Assembly (NCBI RefSeq): GCF_000369405.1
Contig: NZ_KB850000.1
Coordinates: forward strand, 868,001-932,000
Reading direction: 5' to 3'
Source: Acinetobacter sp. ANC 3929
GTDB lineage: Bacteria > Pseudomonadota > Gammaproteobacteria > Pseudomonadales > Moraxellaceae
DNA: 64,000 nt
The notes below the pieces were generated by a model. The model was not told the DNA's origin. It did not search any database and saw only the letters and a program-made list of their open reading frames with translations. Below, piece after piece: positions 49,140 to 57,507 of the stretch; within the stretch, counting starts at the first letter, position 1; every line of letters begins with the position of its first letter. The position numbers and the translations under genes are program-made.

Positions 49140-49559
49140 TTTTAACTTTTTTCATAGCATTGAACACATATTACTTGTTTGGACAATTACAATCACACCA
49201 GCAATAATGATGAATACTCATTTTAATTGATCGTACCTATAAGATCATCCTGAATAAGCATCTGTTTTTACCGCCTATACTAAATACTAAACTGCATATC
49301 TCGTGAATTAGAACTCACTTGCTTCAACAGAAAACAGAGTATGCCTGACCGCAACAGCGTAATGATACAAAGTATATTTTCAAATCGCACCATCAACCCA
49401 TGTCTAGCATGCGTGTAAATAAAACTGAGTGCCATACTGATTTAATGCACTATTTGTCACGCCATTGTAATTACAAACACCTACCAATGTAGCTATTATA
49501 TGGTTATTAAATCTCTTGGCGATATCCTATGATGTGTCTATATTAATTCTCGCCCCTGT
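49140..49559. other. Spacer without recognised feature
   Basis: About 420 bases lie between the cyd terminator and the frameshifted GNAT gene. I see no ORF over 60 codons, no strong hairpin and no repeat. The GC content is slightly higher than in other spacers, so a decayed gene is possible but not demonstrable. Confidence 0.45.
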
Positions 49560-50077
49560 TTAAAGATATTTTTTCATTTCAATGAGTTGAATAGGTACAA
49601 TTGGTTTCCCTACTCCTGCATCAATTGGATATTCGCTTTTCCTTCCCGTTATTTGGTAACCACGACGCTGATAATAAGCCAACAGTTCAGTACGAACGTC
49701 TAAAACATACATGACTAAATCACGAATCCCTAGATAATGTTGACCAATATATAGCTCAGCATAATTTAGCATTTCACTACCATAGCCTTGATTTTGTATA
49801 CTTGGATCAACAGCAAAAGTACCAATTTCCATGTAATCTTCATTCAAACTTAATCCTATGCAGGCAACAATCTTTTGATTATCTAGCTCACCCAACAATA
49901 GTTCGAAATTTGGTTGCTGTAATCCTTCTTCTAATTGAAACTTACGAATGCGATCGCCTTGTACATATGCTTTCTCCGTTGTCCAACTACGTTCTGATTG
50001 TGCTCTATAAGCGATATTAATAAGCTTAACCAATTGTTCTAAATCACTATTATTTGCACTTGTAATTTTAAAGACAT
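49560..50077 (-). pseudogene. GNAT-family acetyltransferase with a 5' frameshift
   Basis: From a TTG at 50033 the frame reads VKLINIAYRAQSERSWTTEK onward with a complete GNAT core: MEIGTFAVDPSIQNQGYGSE is motif A and ELLAYYQRRGYQITGRKSEY is motif B. The expected N terminus MSLKITSANNSDLEQL is encoded just upstream from the ATG at 50077, but one A is missing in an A-run at 50066-50069. The ATG frame therefore reaches a stop after 12 codons. Adding one A joins the frames perfectly. It is a recent pseudogene, a phase-variable tract or a base-calling error. The substrate is unknown. Confidence 0.75.
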
Positions 50078-50099
50078 TTTACTTTATCCCACACAAAAG

Positions 50100-50125
50100 A
50101 AAGCCGATGATAACATCGGCTTTTT
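50100..50125 (-). terminator. Terminator of the DUF2057 gene
   Basis: AAAGCCGATG and CATCGGCTTT form a ten-pair stem with a four-base loop. On the minus strand it is followed by CTTTTGTG, a fairly weak T tract. It lies just after the DUF2057 stop. Confidence 0.7.
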
Positions 50126-50139
50126 AATCAAGTTTTGGA

Positions 50140-50823
50140 TTAGTTTGTTTGACCTGCTAACCAAGCCATAAATTTTTGGCGTTCCGCTTTAGAAGCCTTT
50201 TGCCACAATTCAGCCAATTGTTGATCTGTGTTTTTTGCTGTACCCACTGTCGCTGCTGTTGTTACCGCAACAGGCGCAGCAGTAACCGCTTGTGCCGTCG
50301 CACCTGCATAAACAGGTGCAGGTTGATTGGCAGCATTGTTCTTATTCTTTTGTGTTAAATCTAAAGTACGGCTTAATAAATTACTGCCAGTAAACCAAGG
50401 TTGTACTTCATTGTTTGCACCTGTTTGCTGTACAACCAATTTTTTGTTTTGATCGTATAATGCAACCGTTGGTTGGTCAGCATATTTCTTTGCTGAATCA
50501 AAGTCTTTAGGTGCATTGACCAAACCTAGACTATAAGACTGATTGTCTTGTAAATCTTGTGCTTGGATGGTTACAACACCTGATTTAACAATGTCATGTT
50601 CACCATTTAAATGCTCAAAATATTCACGATAACGAACATTGACCGTTAAATTCCCTGGATCTACTTGATAGTTATTCTTCTTTGATGGAATTAATCCACT
50701 ATTTACTTCTTGACCATTTACAGCAAGAATCACGATTTCTTCAGGTGCAGTGATTGTGACTGCTGAAAAAACTGAACTACTTAATAATAACCCGAAAGCA
50801 GCAACACCAACTCTTAAAGACAT
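50140..50823 (-). CDS. DUF2057 (YccT/UPF0319) family protein
   Basis: This 227-residue predicted periplasmic protein has a signal peptide (VGVAAFGLLLSSSVFSA). The DUF2057 part starts VTITAPEEIVILAVNGQEVN and continues with YQVDPGNLTVNVRYREYFEH and SYSLGLVNAPKDFDSAKKYA. The C-terminal 75 residues are an Ala/Thr/Val-rich linker and a short helix ending KAERQKFMAWLAGQTN, which is common in the family. No biochemical role is established. It has its own terminator and probably its own promoter. Confidence 0.85.
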   Translation of the reverse strand: MSLRVGVAAFGLLLSSSVFSAVTITAPEEIVILAVNGQEVNSGLIPSKKNNYQVDPGNLTVNVRYREYFEHLNGEHDIVKSGVVTIQAQDLQDNQSYSLGLVNAPKDFDSAKKYADQPTVALYDQNKKLVVQQTGANNEVQPWFTGSNLLSRTLDLTQKNKNNAANQPAPVYAGATAQAVTAAPVAVTTAATVGTAKNTDQQLAELWQKASKAERQKFMAWLAGQTN

Positions 50824-51000
50824 TAGACTCTTCTCGATATAAACAATTTATGAAATCGTATGCACTATGCAATGCGATTGTGACTATTTTATGACAGAAA
50901 ACAAAACTGTCTATTCCATCAATTCGGCTTATTTAAGATATATACATCATTTTTGATTATAAGTGCCATACTTCTTTTGGCGAATATTCAATAGAAATAA

Positions 51001-51029
51001 AAAAAGAGCACTGTTTCGTGCTCTTTTTC
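51001..51029 (-). terminator. Terminator of the nitroreductase gene
   Basis: AAAAAGAGCAC and GTGCTCTTTTT arms with a five-base loop lie 16 bases after the minus-strand nitroreductase stop. T-runs are present on both strands. Confidence 0.85.
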
Positions 51030-51044
51030 ACTACTCGCTTTAAC

Positions 51045-51641
51045 TTAGTTAAAAGTTTTGAAACGTGCAGAATCATCCATATACGTTTTATCGCCTGCCG
51101 CTGCTTCGATTGAACCGAATACAAGCTGAGCACGTAATTTCCAGTTCGCTGGAATATCAAAAGTTTCAGCAACTTCTGCATCAACAATTGGGTTGTAGTG
51201 TTGCAATGAAGCACCTACACCAATTTCAGATAATGCAGTCCATGTTGCAAACTGAGCGATTGCACTTGAATGTTCAGACCATACTGGGAAGTTATCTGCG
51301 TATAGTGCAAATTGCTCTTGTAAACCTTTTACAACATCTTGGTCTTCATAAAATAACGCTGTACCAAAACCAGCAGCAAAGCTATCAATTTTTGCGCTTG
51401 TATTTGCAAAAGCTTCTGCAGGAACCATTTTACGTAACGTTTCACGTACGATTTCCCAGAATTTAACATGAGAGTCACCATACAACGTCACAACACGTGA
51501 TGTTTGTGAGTTGAATGATGATGGGCTTTGTTTTACTGCTTCACGGATTGTTTCTTCAACAGTTGTTTGATCAACTGTAAGATTTTTACCAATCGCATAG
51601 ATGGTACGACGAGATTTAATGCTATTTAAGAAGTTGCTCAT
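51045..51641 (-). CDS. Nitroreductase family protein, Frm2/Hbn1-like
   Basis: This 198-residue flavoprotein probably uses FMN and NAD(P)H to reduce nitro compounds or quinones. The ATG at 51641 follows AGGAATAACAAC and gives MSNFLNSIKSRRTIYAIGKN, the family start with the Arg-Arg-Thr of the FMN site. SPSSFNSQTSRVVTLYGDSH is the next FMN loop, and EHSSAIAQFATWTALSEIGV is the catalytic helix region. GASLQHYNPIVDAEVAETF is highly characteristic of the Frm2-type subgroup, which has been tied to lipid signalling and oxidative stress in yeast. The substrate here is unknown. Confidence 0.9.
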   Translation of the reverse strand: MSNFLNSIKSRRTIYAIGKNLTVDQTTVEETIREAVKQSPSSFNSQTSRVVTLYGDSHVKFWEIVRETLRKMVPAEAFANTSAKIDSFAAGFGTALFYEDQDVVKGLQEQFALYADNFPVWSEHSSAIAQFATWTALSEIGVGASLQHYNPIVDAEVAETFDIPANWKLRAQLVFGSIEAAAGDKTYMDDSARFKTFN

Positions 51642-51775
51642 GTTGTTATTCCTACCTTGTGCCATTTCGGCGTTATCTTGGATTGAATGTAGTGTATAAC
51701 GACGCATTTTTTAGGAATAGCCCAAAAAATATGACAGATCGTTCTTTTTTTGAAACAGTCTAATTTTTTATTCTG

Positions 51776-51808
51776 AATAAAAAACTCCACATTCCGTGGA
51801 GTCTTTTT
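51776..51808 (-). terminator. Terminator of ftsY
   Basis: ACTCCAC and GTGGAGT with flanking A/T pairs form a stem. On the minus strand it ends in TTTTTTATT, 14 bases after the ftsY stop. Confidence 0.8.
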
Positions 51809-51821
51809 TAACATAATTTAA

Positions 51822-52940
51822 TTACTTATCTGTTTCAAATAATGCAGCCACAAATGATTTAGCAGAGAAAGGACGTAAATCATCAATCTTCTCACCCACA
51901 CCGATATAGCGAATGGGTACGTGAGTTCGGCTTGCAATATTAAATAACACACCACCTTTTGCCGTACCATCAAGCTTGGTAATGGTAATCCCTGTTAAAC
52001 CAACAGCTTCATCAAACAACTGCACTTGGTTAATCGCATTTTGACCTGTGCCTGCATCAACAATCAGCATAATCTCATGAGGTGCAGTAGCATCAATTTT
52101 TTGCATGACACGTTTAACTTTTTTCAGCTCTTCCATCAAGTTGGCTTTGTTTTGCAAACGTCCAGCCGTATCAGCGATCAACACATCGATGCCTTTAGCA
52201 CGTGCACTTTCAAATGCATCAAAAATAACCGAAGCACTGTCCGCCCCATGACCTTGAGCAACCACAGGGATATCATTGCGTTCACCCCAAATTTGAAGTT
52301 GCTCTGTTGCAGCTGCACGGAAAGTATCGCCCGCTGCCAACATCACTTTTTTGCCTTCGCCTTGTAAACGCTTTGCCAATTTACCGATGGTTGTAGTTTT
52401 ACCTACACCATTTACTCCGACCATCAAGATCACATAGGGTGATTTATTAGGATCGATATGTAATGGCTTAACGCGTGGTGCCAATAAAGCGACTAATTCT
52501 TCTTGCAATGCTTTGTACAAAGCATGGGAATAGATCAAATCACCACGAGCTGTTCTTTCAGTCAAGTTCGCAATAATGGTTTTGGTTGCATCTACACCAA
52601 TATCAGCAACCAGCATTTGCTCTTCAACTTCTTCTAATAACTCGTCATCAATCTCTTTACCACCGATCAAGATATTGACCATACCATCGGTGAAACTACG
52701 ACGTGTTTTAGTCAGACCATCTTTCATGCGGCCAAAGAATCCCGTCGCTTGGGGTTCTTCTTCAACAGCAGGTGCTGTTGCAGCAATCGTTACAGGTGCT
52801 GGGGTCTCAACTGTAGTTTTTACAACTGGCTCATCAATAATGGGAACATCGACAGCAGGTAAATTCGGTAATGTGACATCATCATCACCAATGTCAGCAT
52901 CTATCAAGAATTTATTTTGCATATTCGATTGCTGTTGCAT
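51822..52940 (-). CDS. ftsY: Signal recognition particle receptor FtsY
   Basis: FtsY is the SRP receptor GTPase that docks ribosome-nascent chain complexes at the membrane. The 372-residue protein has an acidic Pro/Val/Thr-rich A region (residues 1-70), then the N domain (GFFGRMKDGLTKTRRSFTDG). The G domain carries VILMVGVNGVGKTTTIGKLA, AAGDTFRAAATEQLQIWGER, VLIADTAGRLQNKANLMEEL and GITITKLDGTAKGGVLFNIA. AAGGA lies six bases before the ATG. The genes around it are unrelated small envelope proteins. Confidence 0.97.
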   Translation of the reverse strand: MQQQSNMQNKFLIDADIGDDDVTLPNLPAVDVPIIDEPVVKTTVETPAPVTIAATAPAVEEEPQATGFFGRMKDGLTKTRRSFTDGMVNILIGGKEIDDELLEEVEEQMLVADIGVDATKTIIANLTERTARGDLIYSHALYKALQEELVALLAPRVKPLHIDPNKSPYVILMVGVNGVGKTTTIGKLAKRLQGEGKKVMLAAGDTFRAAATEQLQIWGERNDIPVVAQGHGADSASVIFDAFESARAKGIDVLIADTAGRLQNKANLMEELKKVKRVMQKIDATAPHEIMLIVDAGTGQNAINQVQLFDEAVGLTGITITKLDGTAKGGVLFNIASRTHVPIRYIGVGEKIDDLRPFSAKSFVAALFETDK

Positions 52941-53059
52941 GTCGATTCCTTGAGAATAAAGCAGCTTTTAAAAAAGACCGCTAGTCTAGCATAAATTGAT
53001 TTCTTTTTTCCGACAGAGGCAAACCATTCATTTATAAATAAAAATGAATCGTTTAAAAC

Positions 53060-53389
53060 TCACTCATCTTCTTTTGCCATTGCCGGGTATTGTTTAATAC
53101 GATTTGATTCAAATTGGTAAGCACTTAAAAGCTTTAGATAATCTACACGTCGAATTTTAGCCTGCTCCAAAATATCTTCGGCCAAATGCTGTGTTCTAGG
53201 ATGGCTCGCTTGGTGTGCATACTGAATGACTTTTTGATACTGCACTGTATTAATTGGGCGTTGTAAGGCGTTATACGCAAGTATAAAAATAGGCAAAATA
53301 ATAATACCGACCAAAACATTATAAGTTTGGTCCAACTTAAATCCTAATTTGGATTGCATAACCTTCTGTTTAAAAATTATAGACAACAT
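53060..53389 (-). CDS. Small membrane protein of unknown function
   Basis: This 109-residue protein has one membrane helix (TYNVLVGIIILPIFILAYNA, residues about 22-41). The soluble C-terminal part is rich in charged residues (QASHPRTQHLAEDILEQAKI and onward) and forms a likely helical hairpin. GAGG six bases before the ATG supports the start at 53389. I do not recognise the family. It lies between ftsY and another small protein gene on the same strand, without clear operon spacing. Confidence 0.65.
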   Translation of the reverse strand: MLSIIFKQKVMQSKLGFKLDQTYNVLVGIIILPIFILAYNALQRPINTVQYQKVIQYAHQASHPRTQHLAEDILEQAKIRRVDYLKLLSAYQFESNRIKQYPAMAKEDE

Positions 53390-53445
53390 AATCTACCTCG
53401 AATTAGAGGTAGTGTAAGTCTCTGATTCGCTAAGGACAAGCACAA

Positions 53446-53481
53446 CGTTCAATAAGTCACAATTCCACAACTTATTGAACG
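53446..53481. repeat. Perfect inverted repeat between two small-protein genes
   Basis: CGTTCAATAAGT and ACTTATTGAACG are perfect 12-base arms around a 12-base loop. No T tract follows on the minus strand, so it is not a standard terminator of the upstream small-protein gene. It could be an operator or an mRNA hairpin. Confidence 0.5.
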
Positions 53482-53500
53482 CACACTACTTTAGCAATGG

Positions 53501-53860
53501 TTAACTGACTAATGTACGAACAAATGAAAAGTACAAAATAAATGCAATGATGACCAAGGTAATAAAAATGGCAAACATTCCTACGCCACTTTCTGCGTCT
53601 GCTGGATGTAAATCATCATCATCGGCAATATTTTTCAACTCTCCATCATAGATCCGATAAAACTGATCCTTTTGTTCAGGACTTAAATGACTGGCAAAGT
53701 CATACACACGTTTACGTTGTGCCAAGCAGTAATCACCCAAGTGAATTTCCTGATGGAAAATGGCTTCATCAAGTAATTGACGATGATGATGAGCTAAAGC
53801 AATAATTTGACTTTCTAATGGTGGAACATCCACAGTTACGCCATCAATGACATTGGACAT
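53501..53860 (-). CDS. Small C-tail-anchored protein of unknown function
   Basis: This 119-residue protein has the ATG at 53860 (MSNVIDGVTVDVPPLESQII), preceded by GGAG. It appears to be an acidic soluble helix bundle (ALAHHHRQLLDEAIFHQEIH, with several His). An acidic stretch (NIADDDDLHPADAESG) follows, then one C-terminal membrane helix (VGMFAIFITLVIIAFILYFS). A C-tail anchor to the inner membrane is suggested. An upstream extension of 19 codons (53917) lacks support. I do not recognise the family, and the role is unknown. Confidence 0.65.
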   Translation of the reverse strand: MSNVIDGVTVDVPPLESQIIALAHHHRQLLDEAIFHQEIHLGDYCLAQRKRVYDFASHLSPEQKDQFYRIYDGELKNIADDDDLHPADAESGVGMFAIFITLVIIAFILYFSFVRTLVS

Positions 53861-54086
53861 GTTATTCTCCTTTTCTATTATTCTCACTTTGATTTTACTT
53901 AAAATTATTTGCGACAAATGTTTAATCGTGTAAGATTTTATTTACGTAATGACACCGAATATATTTGACAATTCAATCAATTTTGTCATAATAATTTAAC
54001 AAATCTAAGTTAAAGTAGCTTAAATTCAAAGTAGAGTAACTTTGAATAGAATTTGCGGTAATCATAATTAAAATAAGGAGTTATAT

Positions 54087-54320
54087 ATGATTCAACAATT
54101 TACACACCATGAACTAGAGCATGTATATGCAAATGCGGTAAATACAATTCAATCGCAAAAAAACTTCCAAGATGCAGTGAAAGAGCTTGAAGAAGTAGCT
54201 AAAGCAGGTCACGGTAAAGCGGCATTATTTTTAGCAGAGTTGTATTATCAAGGCTTCCGAGTAGAACGTGACTCCTTGAAAGCACAGTATTGGCAGAAGA
54301 TGGCAACCTTACAAGCATAA
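54087..54320 (+). CDS. Sel1-repeat small protein
   Basis: This 77-residue cytosolic protein contains a Sel1-like repeat. KNFQDAVKELEEVAKAGHGK is followed by AALFLAELYYQGFRVERDSL, which matches the A-x2-L-G-x-L-Y/Y-G pattern of Sel1 helices, and then KAQYWQKMATLQA. Sel1 repeats mediate protein-protein contacts. AAGGAG precedes the ATG. It has no neighbours in the same operon, and a terminator follows within a few bases. Its partner is unknown. Confidence 0.8.
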   Translation: MIQQFTHHELEHVYANAVNTIQSQKNFQDAVKELEEVAKAGHGKAALFLAELYYQGFRVERDSLKAQYWQKMATLQA

Positions 54321-54323
54321 TGA

Positions 54324-54347
54324 AACGTCACTTAGGTGGCGTTTTTT
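54324..54347 (+). terminator. Terminator of the Sel1 gene, first copy of a repeat
   Basis: AACGTCAC and GTGGCGTT form an eight-pair stem (one T-G pair) with loop TTAG, followed by TTTT. The AGGTGGC-T6 part recurs twice more downstream in a tandem array. Confidence 0.75.
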
Positions 54348-54600
54348 AATACCTACATAAAACGTATTAACATCATCCTTTCACATTCCTAACTTGCGCT
54401 ACACCAAAGCTTTAGTCGCTTTGTCTTGCTCAGGTGGCGTTTTTTAATGACTGCATAAACCTATTAACATAATTCTTTCACATTTCTAACTTGCGCTACA
54501 CCAAAGCTTAATCGCTTTGATTAGCTCAGGTGGCATTTTTTCATACCTCCATAAACCTTATGAAGATATTTATCTCCACTTTGTTTAACTTACGCTGTGT
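54334..54600. repeat. Tandem repeat of about 97 bases, nearly three copies
   Basis: AGGTGGC followed by a T-rich run begins at 54334, 54432 and 54528, giving periods of 98 and 96. The segment after each contains CATAAA, ATTAACAT and TAACTTGCGCTACACCAAAG-type blocks in the first two copies; the third is diverged. No ORF is inside. It looks like local duplication of the Sel1 3' flank. Confidence 0.7.
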
Positions 54601-54722
54601 CAAAGATTTAGTTGCTTTGATATTTACAATATTTGCTTACGATTTAGATCAATTGTTTAAACATAACTGCCATCTATCTTTCTTATAATAAAACATAAGT
54701 TTAAGAATATTAGTTTAATAAC

Positions 54723-55100
54723 ATGTATCGTTTTAGCCATTTCCAACCGGTCTCACGTGAGTTGATGTTCAAAATTTCAATTCTAAAAACAATGATGTAT
54801 TGCGGCGTTCTTTGGGGTTTGTACCATCAAGGTTGGGCAATCAAATCAGATCAAGACGGTCATGTATTCCCTTTTTGGTTGAACGGCGTACAAGCACATC
54901 GTTACGCTAAAGCACACTGGAAAAACTACACACCGCGTAAGATTACGCCAAAAGATTTTCACGAATCATTACTTCCAACTTTAACCCGTTTACAAGTTGA
55001 ACCTGCTTTATTTAACTCTTCGCAACGTAAATTTAAACTTTCAACCCAGCAAATGCAGCATTTCTTCTTTATGCCACATCAAGCAGCATTGACGGTTTAA
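54723..55100 (+). CDS. DUF2750 domain protein
   Basis: This 125-residue protein of unknown function appears to be of the DUF2750 type. The family block is visible as YCGVLWGLYHQGWAIKSDQD then GHVFPFWLNGVQAHRYAKAH and the C-terminal YTPRKITPKDFHESLLPTLT. No catalytic residues are known. No signal peptide is present. It follows an AT-rich spacer containing tandem repeats and stands alone, with no obvious terminator. The ribosome binding site is not evident, so the start (54723) is by best fit. Confidence 0.7.
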   Translation: MYRFSHFQPVSRELMFKISILKTMMYCGVLWGLYHQGWAIKSDQDGHVFPFWLNGVQAHRYAKAHWKNYTPRKITPKDFHESLLPTLTRLQVEPALFNSSQRKFKLSTQQMQHFFFMPHQAALTV

Positions 55101-55238
55101 TTATTCTCTCTACAGCAATGATGACTTTTTAGACACTCATCAAGAAAAGTTATCATTGGAATGAAATTAGGGCTTTGCATTTAAAAAAAATACCGTTAAG
55201 TTAAATGAAAATGACAATACAACACAGGTGGATAAACA

Positions 55239-55670
55239 ATGACAATCGTTGCTCAAGTCATCAAGAATAAAGCAGTACAATCAATTTTTACCATTTCACC
55301 GAATGCGACTGTACTTGAAGCAATTAAAATTATGGCAGAAAAAGGTGTTGGTGCTTTAGTTGTCGCTGAAAACGAAACCGTGGTAGGTATTTTTTCTGAA
55401 CGTGACTATACCCGTAAAATTGCCTTGATGGAGCGTTCATCAAACAATACGCCTGTATCGGACATTATGACGTCAAAAGTGATTTCTGTAGGTTTAAACC
55501 ATACGGTAGAAGAATGCCTAAACCTCATGACTGACCGTCATTTACGTCATTTACCTGTGCTTGATCAAGAAAAGTTAGTTGGATTTATCTCTATCGGAGA
55601 CCTGGTCAAGGCTGCGATGGATGATCAACGTATTCTGATTGAGCAGCTTCAACAATACATTTCTGGTTGA
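55239..55670 (+). CDS. CBS-domain protein
   Basis: This 143-residue protein consists of two CBS motifs forming one Bateman module. The first repeat is SIFTISPNATVLEAIKIMAE then GVGALVVAENETVVGIFSER, and the second is VSDIMTSKVISVGLNHTVEE then HLRHLPVLDQEKLVGFISIG. Such stand-alone modules bind adenine nucleotides and sense energy state; the partner is unknown. A GTGG near the start may serve as a weak ribosome binding site. A strong terminator follows, shared with the convergent argD gene. Confidence 0.9.
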   Translation: MTIVAQVIKNKAVQSIFTISPNATVLEAIKIMAEKGVGALVVAENETVVGIFSERDYTRKIALMERSSNNTPVSDIMTSKVISVGLNHTVEECLNLMTDRHLRHLPVLDQEKLVGFISIGDLVKAAMDDQRILIEQLQQYISG

Positions 55671-55685
55671 TTTAAGAAACAAATT

Positions 55686-55715
55686 AAAAAAGGGCAAATC
55701 AATTGCCCTTTTTTA
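55686..55715. terminator. Bidirectional terminator between the CBS gene and argD
   Basis: AAAAAGGGCAA and TTGCCCTTTTT arms with a four-base loop form a strong stem with A and T runs on both sides. Confidence 0.9.
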
Positions 55716-55733
55716 TTGTCTCGGCTATGTCAA

Positions 55734-56948
55734 TTATGCTTTCAGAAAGTTCTCAATGACTGGAACAAGGCGTTGTAGTAACTCATCTGCTTGCGCTTGT
55801 GTCATGTTTAATGGTGGTAATAAACGTACCACTGAACCTGCCGTTACATTAATGATCAACTTATATTCATCACGTGCGATCGCTACCAATTCAGCACAAT
55901 CTTTTGGTAGTTGAATACCGATCATCATGCCAAAGCCACGCACTTGAACATTGGAATCAGCCAACTGTGCTCTGAGCTGATCGACAATATAAGCACCGAC
56001 TGTAGCAGCGTTCTCAACAGCATTTTCCTTTTCCAAGGTATCAAGCACGGTATATACCACACGTGAACCTAACACAGTTCCACCATAAGTTGAACCATGA
56101 CTACCTGCACCCAATAACCCCACCGCTTTACCTTGTGTCATGACTGCACCAATTGGAAAGCCGTTGCCCAAGCCTTTTGCCGTCGTCATTACATCGGGAA
56201 TAATGTTGGTGTGTTGATAGGCAAAGTATTTACCTGTACGGCCATTACCTGTCTGGATCTCATCCAGCATCATCAACCAATTATGTTGATTACATAGCGC
56301 ACGTACATCTTCTAAGTAACTAAACCCTTGTGGTGCAGTATTCACGCCACCTTCACCTTGGATAGGTTCAATCAGGATGGCAACGATATCTGGATGGTTG
56401 ATTGCTGCTTCTTGAATCGCTTCGACATCTCCAAACGGTACACGAATAAAGCCTTCAACCAATGGCGCAAAACCTTCTTGAACTTTTTTATTGCCTGTTG
56501 CAGATAAGGTTGCCAAGGTACGACCGTGGAAAGATTGTTCTGCGACTAGAATTTTCGGGTATGCAATGCCTTGTTGTGCACCAAACTTACGTGCAATTTT
56601 GATCGCACCTTCATTGGATTCTGCACCACTGTTGGAAAAGAAGATTTCTTCCATACCTGAAACTTCAGCCAGTTTTTGTGCCGCAGCGGTTTGCCAAGGA
56701 ATTTCATATAAGTTGCTGGTATGTACCAAAGTCGCAGCTTGTTCAGCAATCGCTTCTGCAATCACAGGATGTGCATGTCCTAGACCACACACAGCAATCC
56801 CTGTTAACGCATCTAAATATTCCGTACCCTCTGCCGTATATAAATACGCCCCTCGTCCTCGTACAAAGCTGATCGCTTGGCGACCATAGGTTGCCATAAG
56901 GTGTGATGGTTGATCAGGTTGCATAGGAGCAAGAGTGATATTAGTCAT
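55734..56948 (-). CDS. argD: Acetylornithine aminotransferase
   Basis: ArgD transfers an amino group from glutamate to N-acetylglutamate semialdehyde in arginine synthesis, and in many bacteria also acts in lysine synthesis. The 404-residue class III PLP enzyme shows GRGAYLYTAEGTEYLDALTG near the N terminus and NSGAESNEGAIKIARKFGAQ for the cofactor phosphate site. LMMLDEIQTGNGRTGKYFAY carries the PLP-binding Asp. VMTTAKGLGNGFPIGAVMTQ carries the Schiff-base Lys. GGTVLGSRVVYTVLDTLEKE is the other cofactor loop. It is a single gene, away from argC. Confidence 0.93.
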   Translation of the reverse strand: MTNITLAPMQPDQPSHLMATYGRQAISFVRGRGAYLYTAEGTEYLDALTGIAVCGLGHAHPVIAEAIAEQAATLVHTSNLYEIPWQTAAAQKLAEVSGMEEIFFSNSGAESNEGAIKIARKFGAQQGIAYPKILVAEQSFHGRTLATLSATGNKKVQEGFAPLVEGFIRVPFGDVEAIQEAAINHPDIVAILIEPIQGEGGVNTAPQGFSYLEDVRALCNQHNWLMMLDEIQTGNGRTGKYFAYQHTNIIPDVMTTAKGLGNGFPIGAVMTQGKAVGLLGAGSHGSTYGGTVLGSRVVYTVLDTLEKENAVENAATVGAYIVDQLRAQLADSNVQVRGFGMMIGIQLPKDCAELVAIARDEYKLIINVTAGSVVRLLPPLNMTQAQADELLQRLVPVIENFLKA

Positions 56949-57114
56949 AACAAACTCAATCTATCAGTAGTTGTGGTCAAAAAAGTTATATAAGCAAAAA
57001 CTTGCGTAGATTGAAAGCGTAAAGTCACATTTATATAAGAAAAATCTTTATCAATCCTCCGCCAAGCTATTTTTTTAGGTATATAATGCATGCAGATTAG
57101 TTGAGGATCTATCT

Positions 57115-57456
57115 ATGACGGAACAAGCGCGTGATACAGTAGCGTTAATTCGTGATCAAATTGCGAAACACCCTGTTTTACTTTACATGAAAGGCACTCC
57201 ACAATTCCCGCAATGTGGTTTTTCTGCTCGTGCAGTTGAAGCACTTAGCCAAATTGGTCGTCCATTTGCCTATGTAAATATCTTGGAAAATCAAGATATT
57301 CGTGCAACTTTACCTCAAATTGCGAACTGGCCTACTTTTCCACAATTATGGATCAATGGCGAGCTCATTGGTGGTAGCGATATTATGCTTGAAATGTTCC
57401 AAAATGGTGAGTTAAAACCATTAGTTGAACAGTACAGCCCAGCGCCTGAAGCATAA
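57115..57456 (+). CDS. grxD: Monothiol glutaredoxin 4
   Basis: GrxD carries 2Fe-2S clusters in cluster assembly and iron signalling. The 113-residue protein has the CGFS-type site in KGTPQFPQCGFSARAVEALS near residue 35. The glutathione-binding WPTFPQLWINGELIGGSDIM and the TVP-like stretch are in the second half. Compared with E. coli GrxD (115 residues) the length is normal. A TGAGGA-like site lies before the ATG at 57115. It has its own terminator shared with the convergent small protein. Confidence 0.95.
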   Translation: MTEQARDTVALIRDQIAKHPVLLYMKGTPQFPQCGFSARAVEALSQIGRPFAYVNILENQDIRATLPQIANWPTFPQLWINGELIGGSDIMLEMFQNGELKPLVEQYSPAPEA

Positions 57457-57466
57457 GCTGTTAAGT

Positions 57467-57496
57467 AAAAAGCCAATCAAATGATTGGCTTTTTTA
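57467..57496. terminator. Bidirectional terminator after grxD
   Basis: AAAAGCCAATCA and TGATTGGCTTTT arms form an 11- to 12-pair stem followed by T6, between convergent genes. Confidence 0.9.
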
Positions 57497-57507
57497 TTGG
57501 CGTAGAT

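Noticed and set aside
49140..49559. A possible gene in the spacer after the cyd operon
   Set aside because: All six frames are broken within short distances and no motif or conserved-looking stretch could be recognised.
50014..50033. TTG at 50033 as the real start of the GNAT gene
   Set aside because: It lacks a ribosome binding site and would remove the first beta strand of the fold, which is encoded just upstream in a shifted frame.
51065..51466. A 133-codon plus-strand frame opposite the nitroreductase
   Set aside because: The coding strand carries clear nitroreductase motifs throughout; the antisense frame has no start context or recognisable sequence.
54334..54600. Repeated units that could suggest a CRISPR array
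   Set aside because: The units are about 97 bases, contiguous, without unique spacers of regular length, and no cas genes are present.
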